Shown piece after piece: positions 43,425-51,516 of a DNA stretch of 64,000 nt. Each line of letters opens with the position of its first letter. Within the stretch, counting starts at the first letter, position 1. The translations under genes and the position numbers were made by a program. The notes beneath the pieces are model-generated. The model had not been told where the DNA came from, made no database searches, and was given only the letters and a program-made list of their open reading frames with translations. Origin of the DNA: Streptomyces sp. Tu6071 (GTDB taxonomy: Bacteria; Actinomycetota; Actinomycetes; Streptomycetales; Streptomycetaceae). The DNA lies in assembly GCF_000213055.1 (NCBI RefSeq), contig NZ_CM001165.1:124001-188000 (forward strand). The letters run 5' to 3'.

Positions 43425-44462
43425 GTGGCACAGACCACCCGCCGACCTGCCCCGCGCTACGGCAACCGCCCGACGATGAAGGATGTCGCGGCGCGGGCGG
43501 GCGTGGGACTCAAGACGGTCTCGCGGGTGGTGAACGACGAGCCGGGCGTCACCCCCGACACCGAGCGACGGGTGCGGGAGGCGATCGCGGCGCTCGGTTT
43601 CCGCCGGAACGACAGCGCGCGGGTGCTGCGCAAGGGCCGCACGGCGAGCGTCGGTCTCATCCTGGAGGATCTCGCCGACCCCTTCTACGGGCCGCTGAGC
43701 CGCGCGGTGGAGGAGGTGGCGCGCGCGCACGGCGCCCTGCTCATCAACGGGTCGAGTGCCGAGGACCCCGAGCGGGAGCGGGAACTCGCGCTCGCGCTGT
43801 GCGCGCGGCGCGTGGACGGGCTCGTCGTCATCCCCGCGGGTGACGACCACCGTTACCTCCAGCCGGAGATCGCGGCCGGGATGGCGGCGGTCTTCGTGGA
43901 CCGCCCGGCGGGCGGCATCGAGGCGGACGTCGTGCTGTCGGACAGCTTCGGCGGCGCCCGCGAGGGGGTGCGGCACCTGCTGGCCCACGGGCACCGGCGC
44001 GTCGGCTTCATCGGCGACATGCCCCGTATCCACACCGCCGCCGAGCGTCTGCGCGGCTACCGGGCCGCGCTCGCCGAGGCGGGCATCACGCCGGACCCGG
44101 AGTGGGTCTCGCTGGGCGTGACCGATCCGCAGCGGGTACGGGACGCGGCACACGCGATGCTCGGGGGGCCCGAGCCCGTGACGGCGGTCTTCGCGGGGAA
44201 CAACCGTGTGACGGTGACGGTGGTCCGGGTGCTGGCGGAGCGCGTGCGGCCGGTGGCGCTCGTCGGTTTCGACGACTTCGAACTCGCCGACCTCCTCGAT
44301 CCAGGGGTCACCGTCGTCGCGCAGGACGCCGCCCAGCTGGGGCGTACGGCGGCGCAGCGGCTCTTCGGACGCCTCGACGGAGCGGCGCACGAGGCGGAGC
44401 GCTTCGTCCTGCCGACGCGGCTCATCCCGCGCGGTTCCGGCGAGCTGCCGCCGGCGCTCTGA
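43425..44462 (+). CDS. LacI family transcriptional regulator
   Basis: 345 residues. HTH at residues about 18-40 (TMKDVAARAGVGLKTVSRVVN), hinge with RVLRKGRTASVGLIL, then a periplasmic-binding-protein-like sensor (DPFYGPLSRAVEEVA, HGHRRVGFIGD, VGFDDFELADLLDPGVTVV). Presumed autorepressor and regulator of the divergent ROK kinase through the palindrome at 43364. GTG at 43425 with AGGA upstream. Confidence 0.92.
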   Translation: MAQTTRRPAPRYGNRPTMKDVAARAGVGLKTVSRVVNDEPGVTPDTERRVREAIAALGFRRNDSARVLRKGRTASVGLILEDLADPFYGPLSRAVEEVARAHGALLINGSSAEDPERERELALALCARRVDGLVVIPAGDDHRYLQPEIAAGMAAVFVDRPAGGIEADVVLSDSFGGAREGVRHLLAHGHRRVGFIGDMPRIHTAAERLRGYRAALAEAGITPDPEWVSLGVTDPQRVRDAAHAMLGGPEPVTAVFAGNNRVTVTVVRVLAERVRPVALVGFDDFELADLLDPGVTVVAQDAAQLGRTAAQRLFGRLDGAAHEAERFVLPTRLIPRGSGELPPAL

Positions 44463-44465
44463 GAA

Positions 44466-44494
44466 AGTCTCACCCTTCGGTGAAGGGTGAGACT
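44466..44494. terminator. Hairpin filling the gap between two convergent stops
   Basis: AGTCTCACCCTTC (44466-44478) pairs perfectly with 44482-44494. The stem occupies almost the whole 31-bp gap and its last base is the first of the stop codon of the minus-strand gene. Confidence 0.8.
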
Positions 44495-45783
44495 CAGGCT
44501 CCCCGGCGCCCCGCGAACGCTTCGAGACGTTCCCTGCCCAGTCCGCTGCGCGCGGTGATCTCGTCCATGCCGAGCGCTTCGCAGTCGGCGCCGCGCAGGA
44601 GGTGCCCGGCGAGCGCGCGGGCGGTCGCGGGCTCGTCGAGCACGTCGCCGCTCGCGCGGGCGGCGTAGGCGGCCAGGCGGTCCGCGGTGCGCTCCCAGTC
44701 GGCGCGGTAGAAGGCGTAGACCGCCGCGTAGCGGGTCGGCAGGTGGGCGGGGTGCATGTCCCAGCCCTGGTAGTAGGCGCGGGCGAGGGCGCGCGAGACG
44801 AGGCGGTGGTGCAGTCGCCAGGCGGCGTGCACCTGTTCCGCGGGGCCGACCGGCAGGACGTTGGTGGAGCCGTCCGAGAGCCGCACACCCGTTCCCGCCG
44901 CCGCGAGTTGCATGACGGCCTTCGCGTGGTCGGCGGCGGGGTGGTCGGGCGACTGGTGCGCGGCGCTGACGCCGAGTGCGGCGCTGTAGTCGAAGGTGCC
45001 GTAGTGCAGCGCGGTGACGCGGCCCTGCCCGGCGTCGATCATGCGGGCGACGGTCGCGGCGCCGTCCGGGCCGAGGACGGACTGCGCGGTCTCGATCTGG
45101 ATCTCGAAGCCGATGCCGCCCGGCGCGAGCCCCCGCGCCTCCTCGAAGGCGCCGAGGAGGCGTGCCATGGCGGTGACCTGGGGGGCGTACGTGACCTTGG
45201 GCAGCGTCAGGACGAGGCGCGCGGGCAGGCGCGGCGCGGCGTCGAGGAGCGCGGTGAGGAAGAGGTCGAGGGTGCGGATGCCCCGTTCGCGCACGGCGGC
45301 TTCCATGCACTTGATCCTGATGCCGATCCGGGCGGGGACGCGGGCGGGGTCGGGGGCGGCGCACGCGGCGGCGACGAGGTGCGCGGCGCGCAGCGCGTCG
45401 GCGTCCTCCTCGGCGTCGGGCCGCACCCCGTACCCGTCCTCGAAGTCGATCCGCAGGTCCTCGACGGGCTCGGCGCGGAGCTTGGCGCGCACGCGCGGGT
45501 ACACCTCGGCGGCGAGCGCGGGGGCGAGGCCCACGGCGGCGGCGAGCGAGGCGGCGTCGGGCGCGTGGGCGTCGAGCGCGGCGAGCGCCTCGTCGCCCCA
45601 CGTACGGACGGTGCCCGCCCCGAATACGTCGGCGGGCACGTACACCGTGTGCACAGGCTGCCGGGTGCCCGGATCGCCGGGGTAACGCCGTGCCAGTTCG
45701 GCGTCGACGGGGGCGAGGAGGTCCGCGACCTCCTTCGCGGCGTGCGTCCCGAGCGTGCTGCGTACCGGCTCCCGCGGGTCCAT
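44494..45783 (-). CDS. DUF6986 aldolase/lyase-like protein
   Basis: 429 residues, TIM-barrel of the citrate-lyase/HpcH type. DLRIDFEDGYG contains the metal-binding acidic pair, IGIRIKCMEA and FEIQIETAQSVLG supply the Arg and Glu of the HpcH/CitE active site, and RVTALHYGTFDYSAALG matches the later barrel strands. Longer than CitE (about 290). Substrate unknown; cleavage or condensation of a 2-oxo or CoA ester is inferred. A 19-bp palindromic operator lies 15 bp before the ATG. Not in an operon. Confidence 0.85.
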   Translation of the reverse strand: MDPREPVRSTLGTHAAKEVADLLAPVDAELARRYPGDPGTRQPVHTVYVPADVFGAGTVRTWGDEALAALDAHAPDAASLAAAVGLAPALAAEVYPRVRAKLRAEPVEDLRIDFEDGYGVRPDAEEDADALRAAHLVAAACAAPDPARVPARIGIRIKCMEAAVRERGIRTLDLFLTALLDAAPRLPARLVLTLPKVTYAPQVTAMARLLGAFEEARGLAPGGIGFEIQIETAQSVLGPDGAATVARMIDAGQGRVTALHYGTFDYSAALGVSAAHQSPDHPAADHAKAVMQLAAAGTGVRLSDGSTNVLPVGPAEQVHAAWRLHHRLVSRALARAYYQGWDMHPAHLPTRYAAVYAFYRADWERTADRLAAYAARASGDVLDEPATARALAGHLLRGADCEALGMDEITARSGLGRERLEAFAGRRGA

Positions 45784-45797
45784 GCGCCGTCTCCCGT

Positions 45798-45816
45798 CCT
45801 CAACAATCTGTTGAGG
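45798..45816. promoter_or_regulatory. Operator CCTCAACA-ATC-TGTTGAGG
   Basis: A perfect 8-bp inverted repeat with a 3-bp spacer, 15-33 bp upstream of the DUF6986 start. It overlaps where the ribosome or transcription start should be, so a repressor is likely. IclR- and GntR-type regulators use similar sites; none is encoded nearby. Confidence 0.75.
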
Positions 45817-45893
45817 GAAGGTAAGCGGGCCCGTACGAGGGAGTCAACGGCGCCCGCCGGGGGTCCGGCCGCCCCTCCGGTGGTGGTGCGGGG

Positions 45894-45929
45894 ACGGCCC
45901 CGCGTCCGCCTGACGGGACGCGGGGCCGT
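45894..45929 (-). terminator. Hairpin terminator of the ETF operon
   Basis: A 14-bp perfect stem (45894-45907 with 45916-45929) and an 8-nt loop, 17 bp past the etfA stop. Confidence 0.8.
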
Positions 45930-45945
45930 GGAACCCCGGTGGGAC

Positions 45946-46908
45946 TCAGCCCTTGCGGGTGTTGACCTCTTCGGTGAGCTGGGGGACGACGTTGAACAAG
46001 TCACCGACCACGCCGTAGTCGACCAGCTCGAAGATCGGGGCCTCCTCGTCCTTGTTGATCGCCACGATCGTCTTCGACGTCTGCATCCCCGCACGATGCT
46101 GAATCGCACCCGAAATACCCGAAGCGATATACAGCTGCGGAGACACCGTCTTACCCGTCTGCCCCACCTGATTACTGTGCGGATACCAGCCCGCGTCCAC
46201 TGCCGCCCGCGACGCACCCACCGCCGCACCCAGCGAATCCGCCAACGCCTCGATCAACGCGAAATTCTCCGCACCATTCACACCACGACCACCCGAGACC
46301 ACGATCGCCGCCTCCGTCAGCTCCGGACGACCCGAGGACTCACGCGCCGTCCGCGACGTCACCTTCGTCCCCGACGCCTGCTCCGAGAACGACACCGCCA
46401 GCTCCTCCACCGCACCCGCACCCGCAGCCGGCTCCACCGGGGCCGAGTTCGGCTTCACGGTGATCACCGGAACGCCCCTGGACACCCTCGACTTCGTCGT
46501 GAACGACGCCGCGAACACCGACTGCGTCGCCACCGGCCCGTCCACACCGGCCTCCACATCCACCGCGTCCGTGATCAGGCCGGAGCCGATACGCAACGCC
46601 AGGCGCGCGGCGATCTCCTTGCCCTCAGCGGAGGAGGAGACGAGAACGGCGGCCGGGGAGACCGCTTCGACGGCGGCCTGGAGCGCGTCCACCTTCGGGA
46701 CCACCAGGTAATCCGCGTACTCCGACGCTTCGGAGGTCAGCACCCGGGTCGCACCGTGCTCACCCAGCGTGGCAGCGGTCTGCGCGGCGCCCGCACCGAG
46801 GGCGACGGCGACCGGCTCGCCCAGGCGACGGGCCAGGGTCAGCAGCTCCAGCGTGGGCTTGCGCACTGCGCCGCCCACGTGATCGACGTAAACAAGTACT
46901 TCAGCCAT
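45946..46908 (-). CDS. etfA: Electron transfer flavoprotein alpha subunit
   Basis: 320 residues. The C-terminal FAD domain carries the ETF-alpha signature: VVSGGRGVNGAENF, VGASRAAVDAGWYPHSNQVGQTGK, LYIASGISGAIQHRAGM and AINKDEEAPIFELVDYGVVGD. It takes electrons from acyl-CoA dehydrogenases and hands them to ETF-quinone oxidoreductase. The N-terminal half binds the beta subunit. ATG at 46908, 54 bp after etfB, same operon. Confidence 0.96.
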   Translation of the reverse strand: MAEVLVYVDHVGGAVRKPTLELLTLARRLGEPVAVALGAGAAQTAATLGEHGATRVLTSEASEYADYLVVPKVDALQAAVEAVSPAAVLVSSSAEGKEIAARLALRIGSGLITDAVDVEAGVDGPVATQSVFAASFTTKSRVSRGVPVITVKPNSAPVEPAAGAGAVEELAVSFSEQASGTKVTSRTARESSGRPELTEAAIVVSGGRGVNGAENFALIEALADSLGAAVGASRAAVDAGWYPHSNQVGQTGKTVSPQLYIASGISGAIQHRAGMQTSKTIVAINKDEEAPIFELVDYGVVGDLFNVVPQLTEEVNTRKG

Positions 46909-46962
46909 GACATGCACTCCTGCGTGCGAGAGAAGAGAGAGGGATTTCAGCGACAGAGGGGC

Positions 46963-47748
46963 TCAGATGAACTTCTGGCCCGCGAGGAACTCGGCCAGCT
47001 GCTTGCCGCCCTCCCCCTCATCCGTCACGATCGTCCCCGCCGTACGCGCCGGACGCGCCGCCGCACCCTCCACCGCCGTCCACGAACCCCCGAGACCGAC
47101 CTCCTCGGCCTCGATCCCCAGATCCTCCAGATCCCAGGACTCCACCGGCTTCTTCTTCGCCGCCATGATCCCCTTGAACGACGGATACCGCGCCTCACCC
47201 GACTGGTCCGTCACCGAGACCACCGCCGGAAGCCGCGCCTCCAACATCTCCGACGCCGCGTCACCATCACGACGCCCCCTCACCACACCACCGTCGACCG
47301 ACACCTCGGACAACAACGTCACCTGCGGCACCCCCAGCCGCTCCGAGAGCAACGCCGGAAGAACACCCATCGTCCCGTCCGTCGACGCCATCCCGCACAC
47401 CACCAGGTCGTAACCGGCCTTCTCGACCGCCTTCGCCAGCACCAACGACGTACCGAACACATCCGAACCGTGCAGACCGTCGTCCTCGACATGAATGCCC
47501 TTGTCCGCACCCATCGACAACGCCTTGCGCAACGCGTCCTTCGCGTCCTCCGGACCCACCGTCACCACCGTGATCTCCGCCTCATCAGCCGCATCCGCGA
47601 CCTGAAGCGCCTGCTCCACCGCGTACTCGTCCAACTCCGACAACAGACCGTCCACATCCTCACGGTCCAACGTCAGGTCACCAGCGAAATGCCGGTCCCC
47701 CGTCGCATCCGGCACGTACTTCACACAGACAACGATCCTCAAGCTCAC
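46963..47748 (-). CDS. etfB: Electron transfer flavoprotein beta subunit
   Basis: 261 residues, AMP-binding partner of EtfA. VVCVKYVPDATGDRHF at the start, DEYAVEQALQ, VVTVGPEDAKDALRKALSMGADK (two parts) and the ETF-beta signature region PAVVSVTDQSGEARYPSFKGIMAAKKK (quoted in parts) are all present. GTG start with AGGAGAG upstream. First gene of the etfBA operon, presumably with beta-oxidation. Confidence 0.96.
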   Translation of the reverse strand: MSLRIVVCVKYVPDATGDRHFAGDLTLDREDVDGLLSELDEYAVEQALQVADAADEAEITVVTVGPEDAKDALRKALSMGADKGIHVEDDGLHGSDVFGTSLVLAKAVEKAGYDLVVCGMASTDGTMGVLPALLSERLGVPQVTLLSEVSVDGGVVRGRRDGDAASEMLEARLPAVVSVTDQSGEARYPSFKGIMAAKKKPVESWDLEDLGIEAEEVGLGGSWTAVEGAAARPARTAGTIVTDEGEGGKQLAEFLAGQKFI

Positions 47749-47856
47749 GCCGGCTCTCCTACTGCATCGTCGGTTACTCGGCTGCGTCCTGCCCGCAGCA
47801 TAGGCGCCTGAAGTGGCGAATCCCGGCTGGGGCGACGGGCGCTCCGACCGAAATAT

Positions 47857-47871
47857 TACTCACCAGTAGTA
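47857..47871. promoter_or_regulatory. Possible TetR-type operator upstream of etfB
   Basis: TACTCACCAGTAGTA, with outer TACT/AGTA arms, lies in a locally A/T-rich stretch 109 bp before the etfB start. It resembles TetR sites of actinobacterial lipid-metabolism genes, but arms are short and the match is weak. Confidence 0.35.
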
Positions 47872-47990
47872 CACAAAGAGCCTGCCCGCTGAGCAAGCGC
47901 TTTGTGCTGTGACCTTGCCAACGCCGCGCGGGTCTCGCAGCGATCCGGTACCCACGCCACACCGACGCCACTCGAAGGGAAGACCCCGCC

Positions 47991-48515
47991 TCAGAGCATC
48001 CGGGCGAGCGCTGTGAGGACCTGGTCGCGGCGCGGGGCCCCGCCGGCGCGGCGCACCTCGCGGCCCGAGGCGTCCAGGAAGAGGACGGTGGGCGTCGCCT
48101 CGATACCGGCGGTACGGACGAGGGCGAGGTGGTCCTCGGCGTCGATCTCCACGTGCGCGACGCCGGGAACGAGCCCGGCGACCTGATCGAGCACGCGGCG
48201 CGTCGCCCGGCAGGGCTGGCAGAAGGCGGTCGAGAACTGCACGAGCGTGGCCCGCTCCCCCAGCCGTACGTCCCCCAGAGCGCCGCTCGCGAACACGCGC
48301 GCCCAGTCCTGCGCGGGCCCGTTCCCCACGGCACCCGAGCCCACGGCACCGGATTCCACGGCACCCGGCTCCCCAGCACCGGTCTCCGCCGCACCGCCCC
48401 CGGCTCCCCCACGCTCTCGCCCTCGCCGTCCCGCTCCCGCACGTGCGTCGCGCCGCCTTCCCTCGTCATCGGCCCCGCCCCCGTTCTGCCCTGTCACTTT
48501 CTCAGCACGCGTCAC
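47991..48515 (-). CDS. Thioredoxin-fold protein with pentapeptide-repeat leader
   Basis: 174 residues. The C-terminal 110 residues are a thioredoxin domain: TLVQFSTAFCQPCRATRRVL has the CxxC site (CQPC), and GIEATPTVLFLD the cis-Pro. The N-terminal 65 residues are Gly/Ala/Arg-rich and include repeated five-residue units ending GAV (from a 15-bp DNA repeat near 48326-48385). No signal peptide or membrane helix is seen, so a cytosolic thiol-disulphide role is likely. The GTG at 48515 or 48497 could be the start. Divergent from plsC. Confidence 0.82.
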   Translation of the reverse strand: MTRAEKVTGQNGGGADDEGRRRDARAGAGRRGRERGGAGGGAAETGAGEPGAVESGAVGSGAVGNGPAQDWARVFASGALGDVRLGERATLVQFSTAFCQPCRATRRVLDQVAGLVPGVAHVEIDAEDHLALVRTAGIEATPTVLFLDASGREVRRAGGAPRRDQVLTALARML

Positions 48516-48795
48516 CCGCGACCGATTCCCGGGGCCTCGAACGCGTCCGCTCCCGCGTGTCGCGCATGGTGCCCCGCGTTCGGGGAAAGGCAGGGAAGAA
48601 GGCTCGATGGCCTGCGTGGGGCCCGGGTTCCCGGAGCGGACGTGACGTGAATCTCCCGCGCTTCGGGCACCAGGGCTGGCTCCTCGTTCGTTCATCGGGC
48701 ACGATCTGCGCAATGCCGCAAACCTACGGCTGCGTAACTTCACGCCGGACCGCTCGTCCCCGGGGGCCGGCAGAGATGAAGGGTCCTCGCCACCC

Positions 48796-49524
48796 ATGGC
48801 TGAGCTCGTCTACCGTCCGGTCATCGGTCTCATGCGCACGATGTTCGCGGCGCTCGACCTCAAAATCGACTGCAAGGGCTCGGAGAACATTCCCCGGACC
48901 GGTGGCGCGGTCCTCGTCAGCAACCACATCAGCTACCTCGACTTCATCTTCGACGGCCTCGCCGCGCTGCCCCAGAAGCGGCTCGTGCGGTTCATGGCCA
49001 AGGAGTCGGTCTTCCAGAACAAGATCTCCGGGCCGCTCATGCGCGGGATGAAGCACATCCCGGTCGACCGCAAGCAGGGCGAGAACGCGTACGCGCACGC
49101 GCTGGACTCGCTGCGCGCGGGCGAGGTCGTGGGGGTCTTCCCCGAGGCCACCATCTCACCGTCGTTCACGCTCAAGTCCTTCAAGACGGGTGCCGTGCGG
49201 CTCGCGCAGGAGGCCGGGGTGCCGCTCGTGCCCATGGCCCTGTGGGGGACGCAGCGGATGTGGACGAAGGGCAGGCCGCGCAACCTGAAGCGGTCCCACC
49301 TGCCCATCACCATGCGGATCGGGGAGCGCTTCCACGCCCCCGCCGACCAGTACGCGGGCTCGCTGACGCGGCGCCTGCGCGAGCACGTGCAGGAGCTGCT
49401 GGAGGCGGCGCAGCGCGCCTACCCGGCGCGGCCGAAGGGCCCCGAGGACAGCTGGTGGATGCCGGCGCACCTCGGCGGCAGCGCCCCGACGGCGGCGGAG
49501 GTCGCGAAGGCGCAGGCCGGCTGA
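48796..49524 (+). CDS. plsC: 1-acyl-sn-glycerol-3-phosphate acyltransferase (PlsC family)
   Basis: 242 residues. The catalytic NHxxxxD is NHISYLD (N43, H44, D49), then VFPEATIS for the glycerol-phosphate site and VPLVPMALWGTQRMW. Acylates lysophosphatidate to phosphatidate at the inner membrane, with a hydrophobic N-terminal helix. The C-terminal region (EDSWWMPAHLGG) is the actinobacterial form. GAAGGG upstream of the ATG. Confidence 0.93.
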   Translation: MAELVYRPVIGLMRTMFAALDLKIDCKGSENIPRTGGAVLVSNHISYLDFIFDGLAALPQKRLVRFMAKESVFQNKISGPLMRGMKHIPVDRKQGENAYAHALDSLRAGEVVGVFPEATISPSFTLKSFKTGAVRLAQEAGVPLVPMALWGTQRMWTKGRPRNLKRSHLPITMRIGERFHAPADQYAGSLTRRLREHVQELLEAAQRAYPARPKGPEDSWWMPAHLGGSAPTAAEVAKAQAG

Positions 49525-49584
49525 GCGCGGCGCGGCCCCGTCGTCCCCGTACCACCGCTCGTACGGGAGAAAGCGGGCCCGCGC

Positions 49585-49630
49585 ACGACGAAGCGGCCCG
49601 GCCCCAGGTGGGGCCGGGCCGCTTCGTCGT
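49585..49630. terminator. 21-bp bidirectional hairpin terminator
   Basis: A perfect 21-bp stem (49585-49605 with 49610-49630) closed by the tetraloop AGGT, between convergent plsC and threonine aldolase. The strongest hairpin in the window. Confidence 0.9.
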
Positions 49631-49651
49631 CACGCCGGGGGGCGGAGCCGG

Positions 49652-50740
49652 TTAGCGCGTCATCTCCTCGCGCAGCGCGGCGAGGAAGCCGTCCACGTCG
49701 TCCTCGGTCGTGTCGAAGGCGCACATCCAGCGGACGGAGCCGGCGGCCTCGTCCCAGTAGTAGAAGCGGTAGCGCTTCTGGAGGCGTTCGGTGACCTCGT
49801 GCGGGAGGCGGGCGAAGACGCCGTTGGCCTGGACGGGGTAGAGGATCTCGACACCGTCGATCCCGCGCACCCCGGCGGCGAGGCGCTGGGCCATCGCGTT
49901 GGCGTGGGCGGCGGAGCGCAGCCACAGGCCGTCGGCGAGGAGCGCCTCGAACTGGGCGGAGACGAAGCGCATCTTGGACGCGAGCTGCATCGAGAGCTTG
50001 CGCAGGTGCTTCATGTGGCGGATGCCGTCGGGGTCCAGGACGACGACGGCCTCGCCGAAGACCATGCCGTTCTTCGTGCCGCCGAAGGAGAGCAGGTCGA
50101 CGCCCGCGTCGGTGGTGAACGCCTTGACCGGGACGCCGAGCGCCGCCGCCGCGTTGGCGAGGCGGGAGCCGTCGAGGTGGACCTTCATGCCGCGCTCGTG
50201 GGCGTGCGCGCAGATCGCGGCGATCTCCTCGGGCGTGTAGAGCGTGCCGAGTTCGGTGGACTGGGTGATCGAGACGGCCTGCGGCATCGCGCGGTGCTCG
50301 TCGTCCCAGCCGTACGCCTCGCGGTCGATCAGCTCGGGGGTGAGCTTGCCGTCCGGGGTGGGCACGGTGAGGAGCTTGAGCGAGCCGACGCGCTCGGGCG
50401 CCCCGCCCTCGTCCACGTGGATGTGCGCGGAGTCGGCGCAGATGACGGCGCCCCAGCGGTCGGTGACGGCCTGGAGCGACACGACGTTGGCGCCGGTCCC
50501 GTTGAAGACGGGGAACGCCTCGGCGCGGGGGCCGAAGAGGTCCCGCATGATCACCTGGAGGTGCTCGGTGTAGGCGTCGCCGCCGTACGCCACCTGGTGT
50601 CCGCCGTTGGCGACGGCGAGCGCGGCGAGGACCTCCGGGTGGGCGCCGGCGTAGTTGTCGCTGGCGAAGCCGCGTATCGCGGGGTCGTGGTGGCGGCGGG
50701 TCGCTGTGCCCGCCTCGGTCAGGGCTTCTTGGTCAGCCAC
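49652..50740 (-). CDS. ltaE: Threonine aldolase family enzyme
   Basis: 362 residues, PLP fold type I. GFASDNYAGAHPEVLAAL start, VFNGTGANVVSLQA, HIHVDEGGAPE, VHLDGSRLANAA and the PLP lysine in SFGGTKNG are all family features. Low-specificity threonine aldolases split L-threonine to glycine and acetaldehyde. The GTG start lies 22 bp inside the upstream SDR gene, so translation is coupled. Last gene of a three-gene operon with DUF6421 and an SDR. Confidence 0.9.
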   Translation of the reverse strand: MADQEALTEAGTATRRHHDPAIRGFASDNYAGAHPEVLAALAVANGGHQVAYGGDAYTEHLQVIMRDLFGPRAEAFPVFNGTGANVVSLQAVTDRWGAVICADSAHIHVDEGGAPERVGSLKLLTVPTPDGKLTPELIDREAYGWDDEHRAMPQAVSITQSTELGTLYTPEEIAAICAHAHERGMKVHLDGSRLANAAAALGVPVKAFTTDAGVDLLSFGGTKNGMVFGEAVVVLDPDGIRHMKHLRKLSMQLASKMRFVSAQFEALLADGLWLRSAAHANAMAQRLAAGVRGIDGVEILYPVQANGVFARLPHEVTERLQKRYRFYYWDEAAGSVRWMCAFDTTEDDVDGFLAALREEMTR

Positions 50741-51516
50741 AGGCGCTGTCCGTTCACTTCCTGTGCGGGGCGGTCCCAGACGCCGGCCACGGCCTCGGCG
50801 AGGTCCTTGACGTCCGTGAAGCCCGAGAACTTCGCGCTGGGACGTTCGGCGCGCATCGCGTCGTTCACCAGCGCCTTCACCACCAGGATGGCAGCCGCCG
50901 CGGTCGGGCCCGCCTCGCCCCCCGCCTTGCGGAAGGAGTCGGCCAGGGCGAGGGTCCACGCCTCGGCGGCGGCCTTGGCCGCCGCGTAGCAGGCGTTGCC
51001 GGAGGTGGGCTTGGAGGCGCCCGCCGCGCTGATGAGGACGTAGCGTCCCCGGTCGCTGCGGCGCAGCGCGGCGTCGAAGGCGAGCGAGGTGTTCTGGACG
51101 GTGCGGATCAGGAGCTTCTCCAGGAAGTCCCAGTCGGCGAGGTCGGTGGTGTCGAAGGAGGAGGAGCCGCGCCAGCCGCCCACGAGGTGGACGAGGCCGT
51201 CGATACGGCCGAACTCCTCCTGGATGCCCTCGGCCCACGCGGTCGTCGCGGGGCCGTCGAGCAGGTCGACGGTGTCCGCGGTGACCGTGGCGCCGCCGTG
51301 CGCGTACCGGGCCGCGTCGACGCCCTCGGCCAGTCGCTCCGGGTCGGCGTCGGCGCCGACCACGGTGGCGCCCGCCTGCGCGAGGCGCAGCAGGGTCGCG
51401 TGTCCCGCGGGGCCGCCCGCCCCGGCCACCGCGATGACGGCGCCCTCCAGCGAACCGTTCCCGGTGCTGTTCTCGATACCGTCCATGCCGGTCACCTCCA
51501 GGCCGTCCTCACTCAT
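50719..51516 (-). CDS. SDR family oxidoreductase (DUF6421 operon)
   Basis: 265 residues. The dinucleotide motif AGAGGPAGHA is relaxed compared with TGxxxGxG. LVGGWRG replaces the usual NNAG. ISAAGASKPTSGNACYAAAKAA holds the Ser and the YxxxK. So cofactor binding and the active site are kept, but in an atypical way. The start ATG overlaps the upstream stop by ATGA and the end overlaps ltaE by 22 bp. Probably reduces or oxidises the product or precursor of its operon partners. Confidence 0.87.
   Translation of the reverse strand: MSEDGLEVTGMDGIENSTGNGSLEGAVIAVAGAGGPAGHATLLRLAQAGATVVGADADPERLAEGVDAARYAHGGATVTADTVDLLDGPATTAWAEGIQEEFGRIDGLVHLVGGWRGSSSFDTTDLADWDFLEKLLIRTVQNTSLAFDAALRRSDRGRYVLISAAGASKPTSGNACYAAAKAAAEAWTLALADSFRKAGGEAGPTAAAAILVVKALVNDAMRAERPSAKFSGFTDVKDLAEAVAGVWDRPAQEVNGQRLWLTKKP

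Noticed and set aside
44602..47811. 1069-codon plus-strand frame over DUF6986 and etfBA
   Set aside because: Arg/His-rich shadow opposite clear ETF and aldolase genes.
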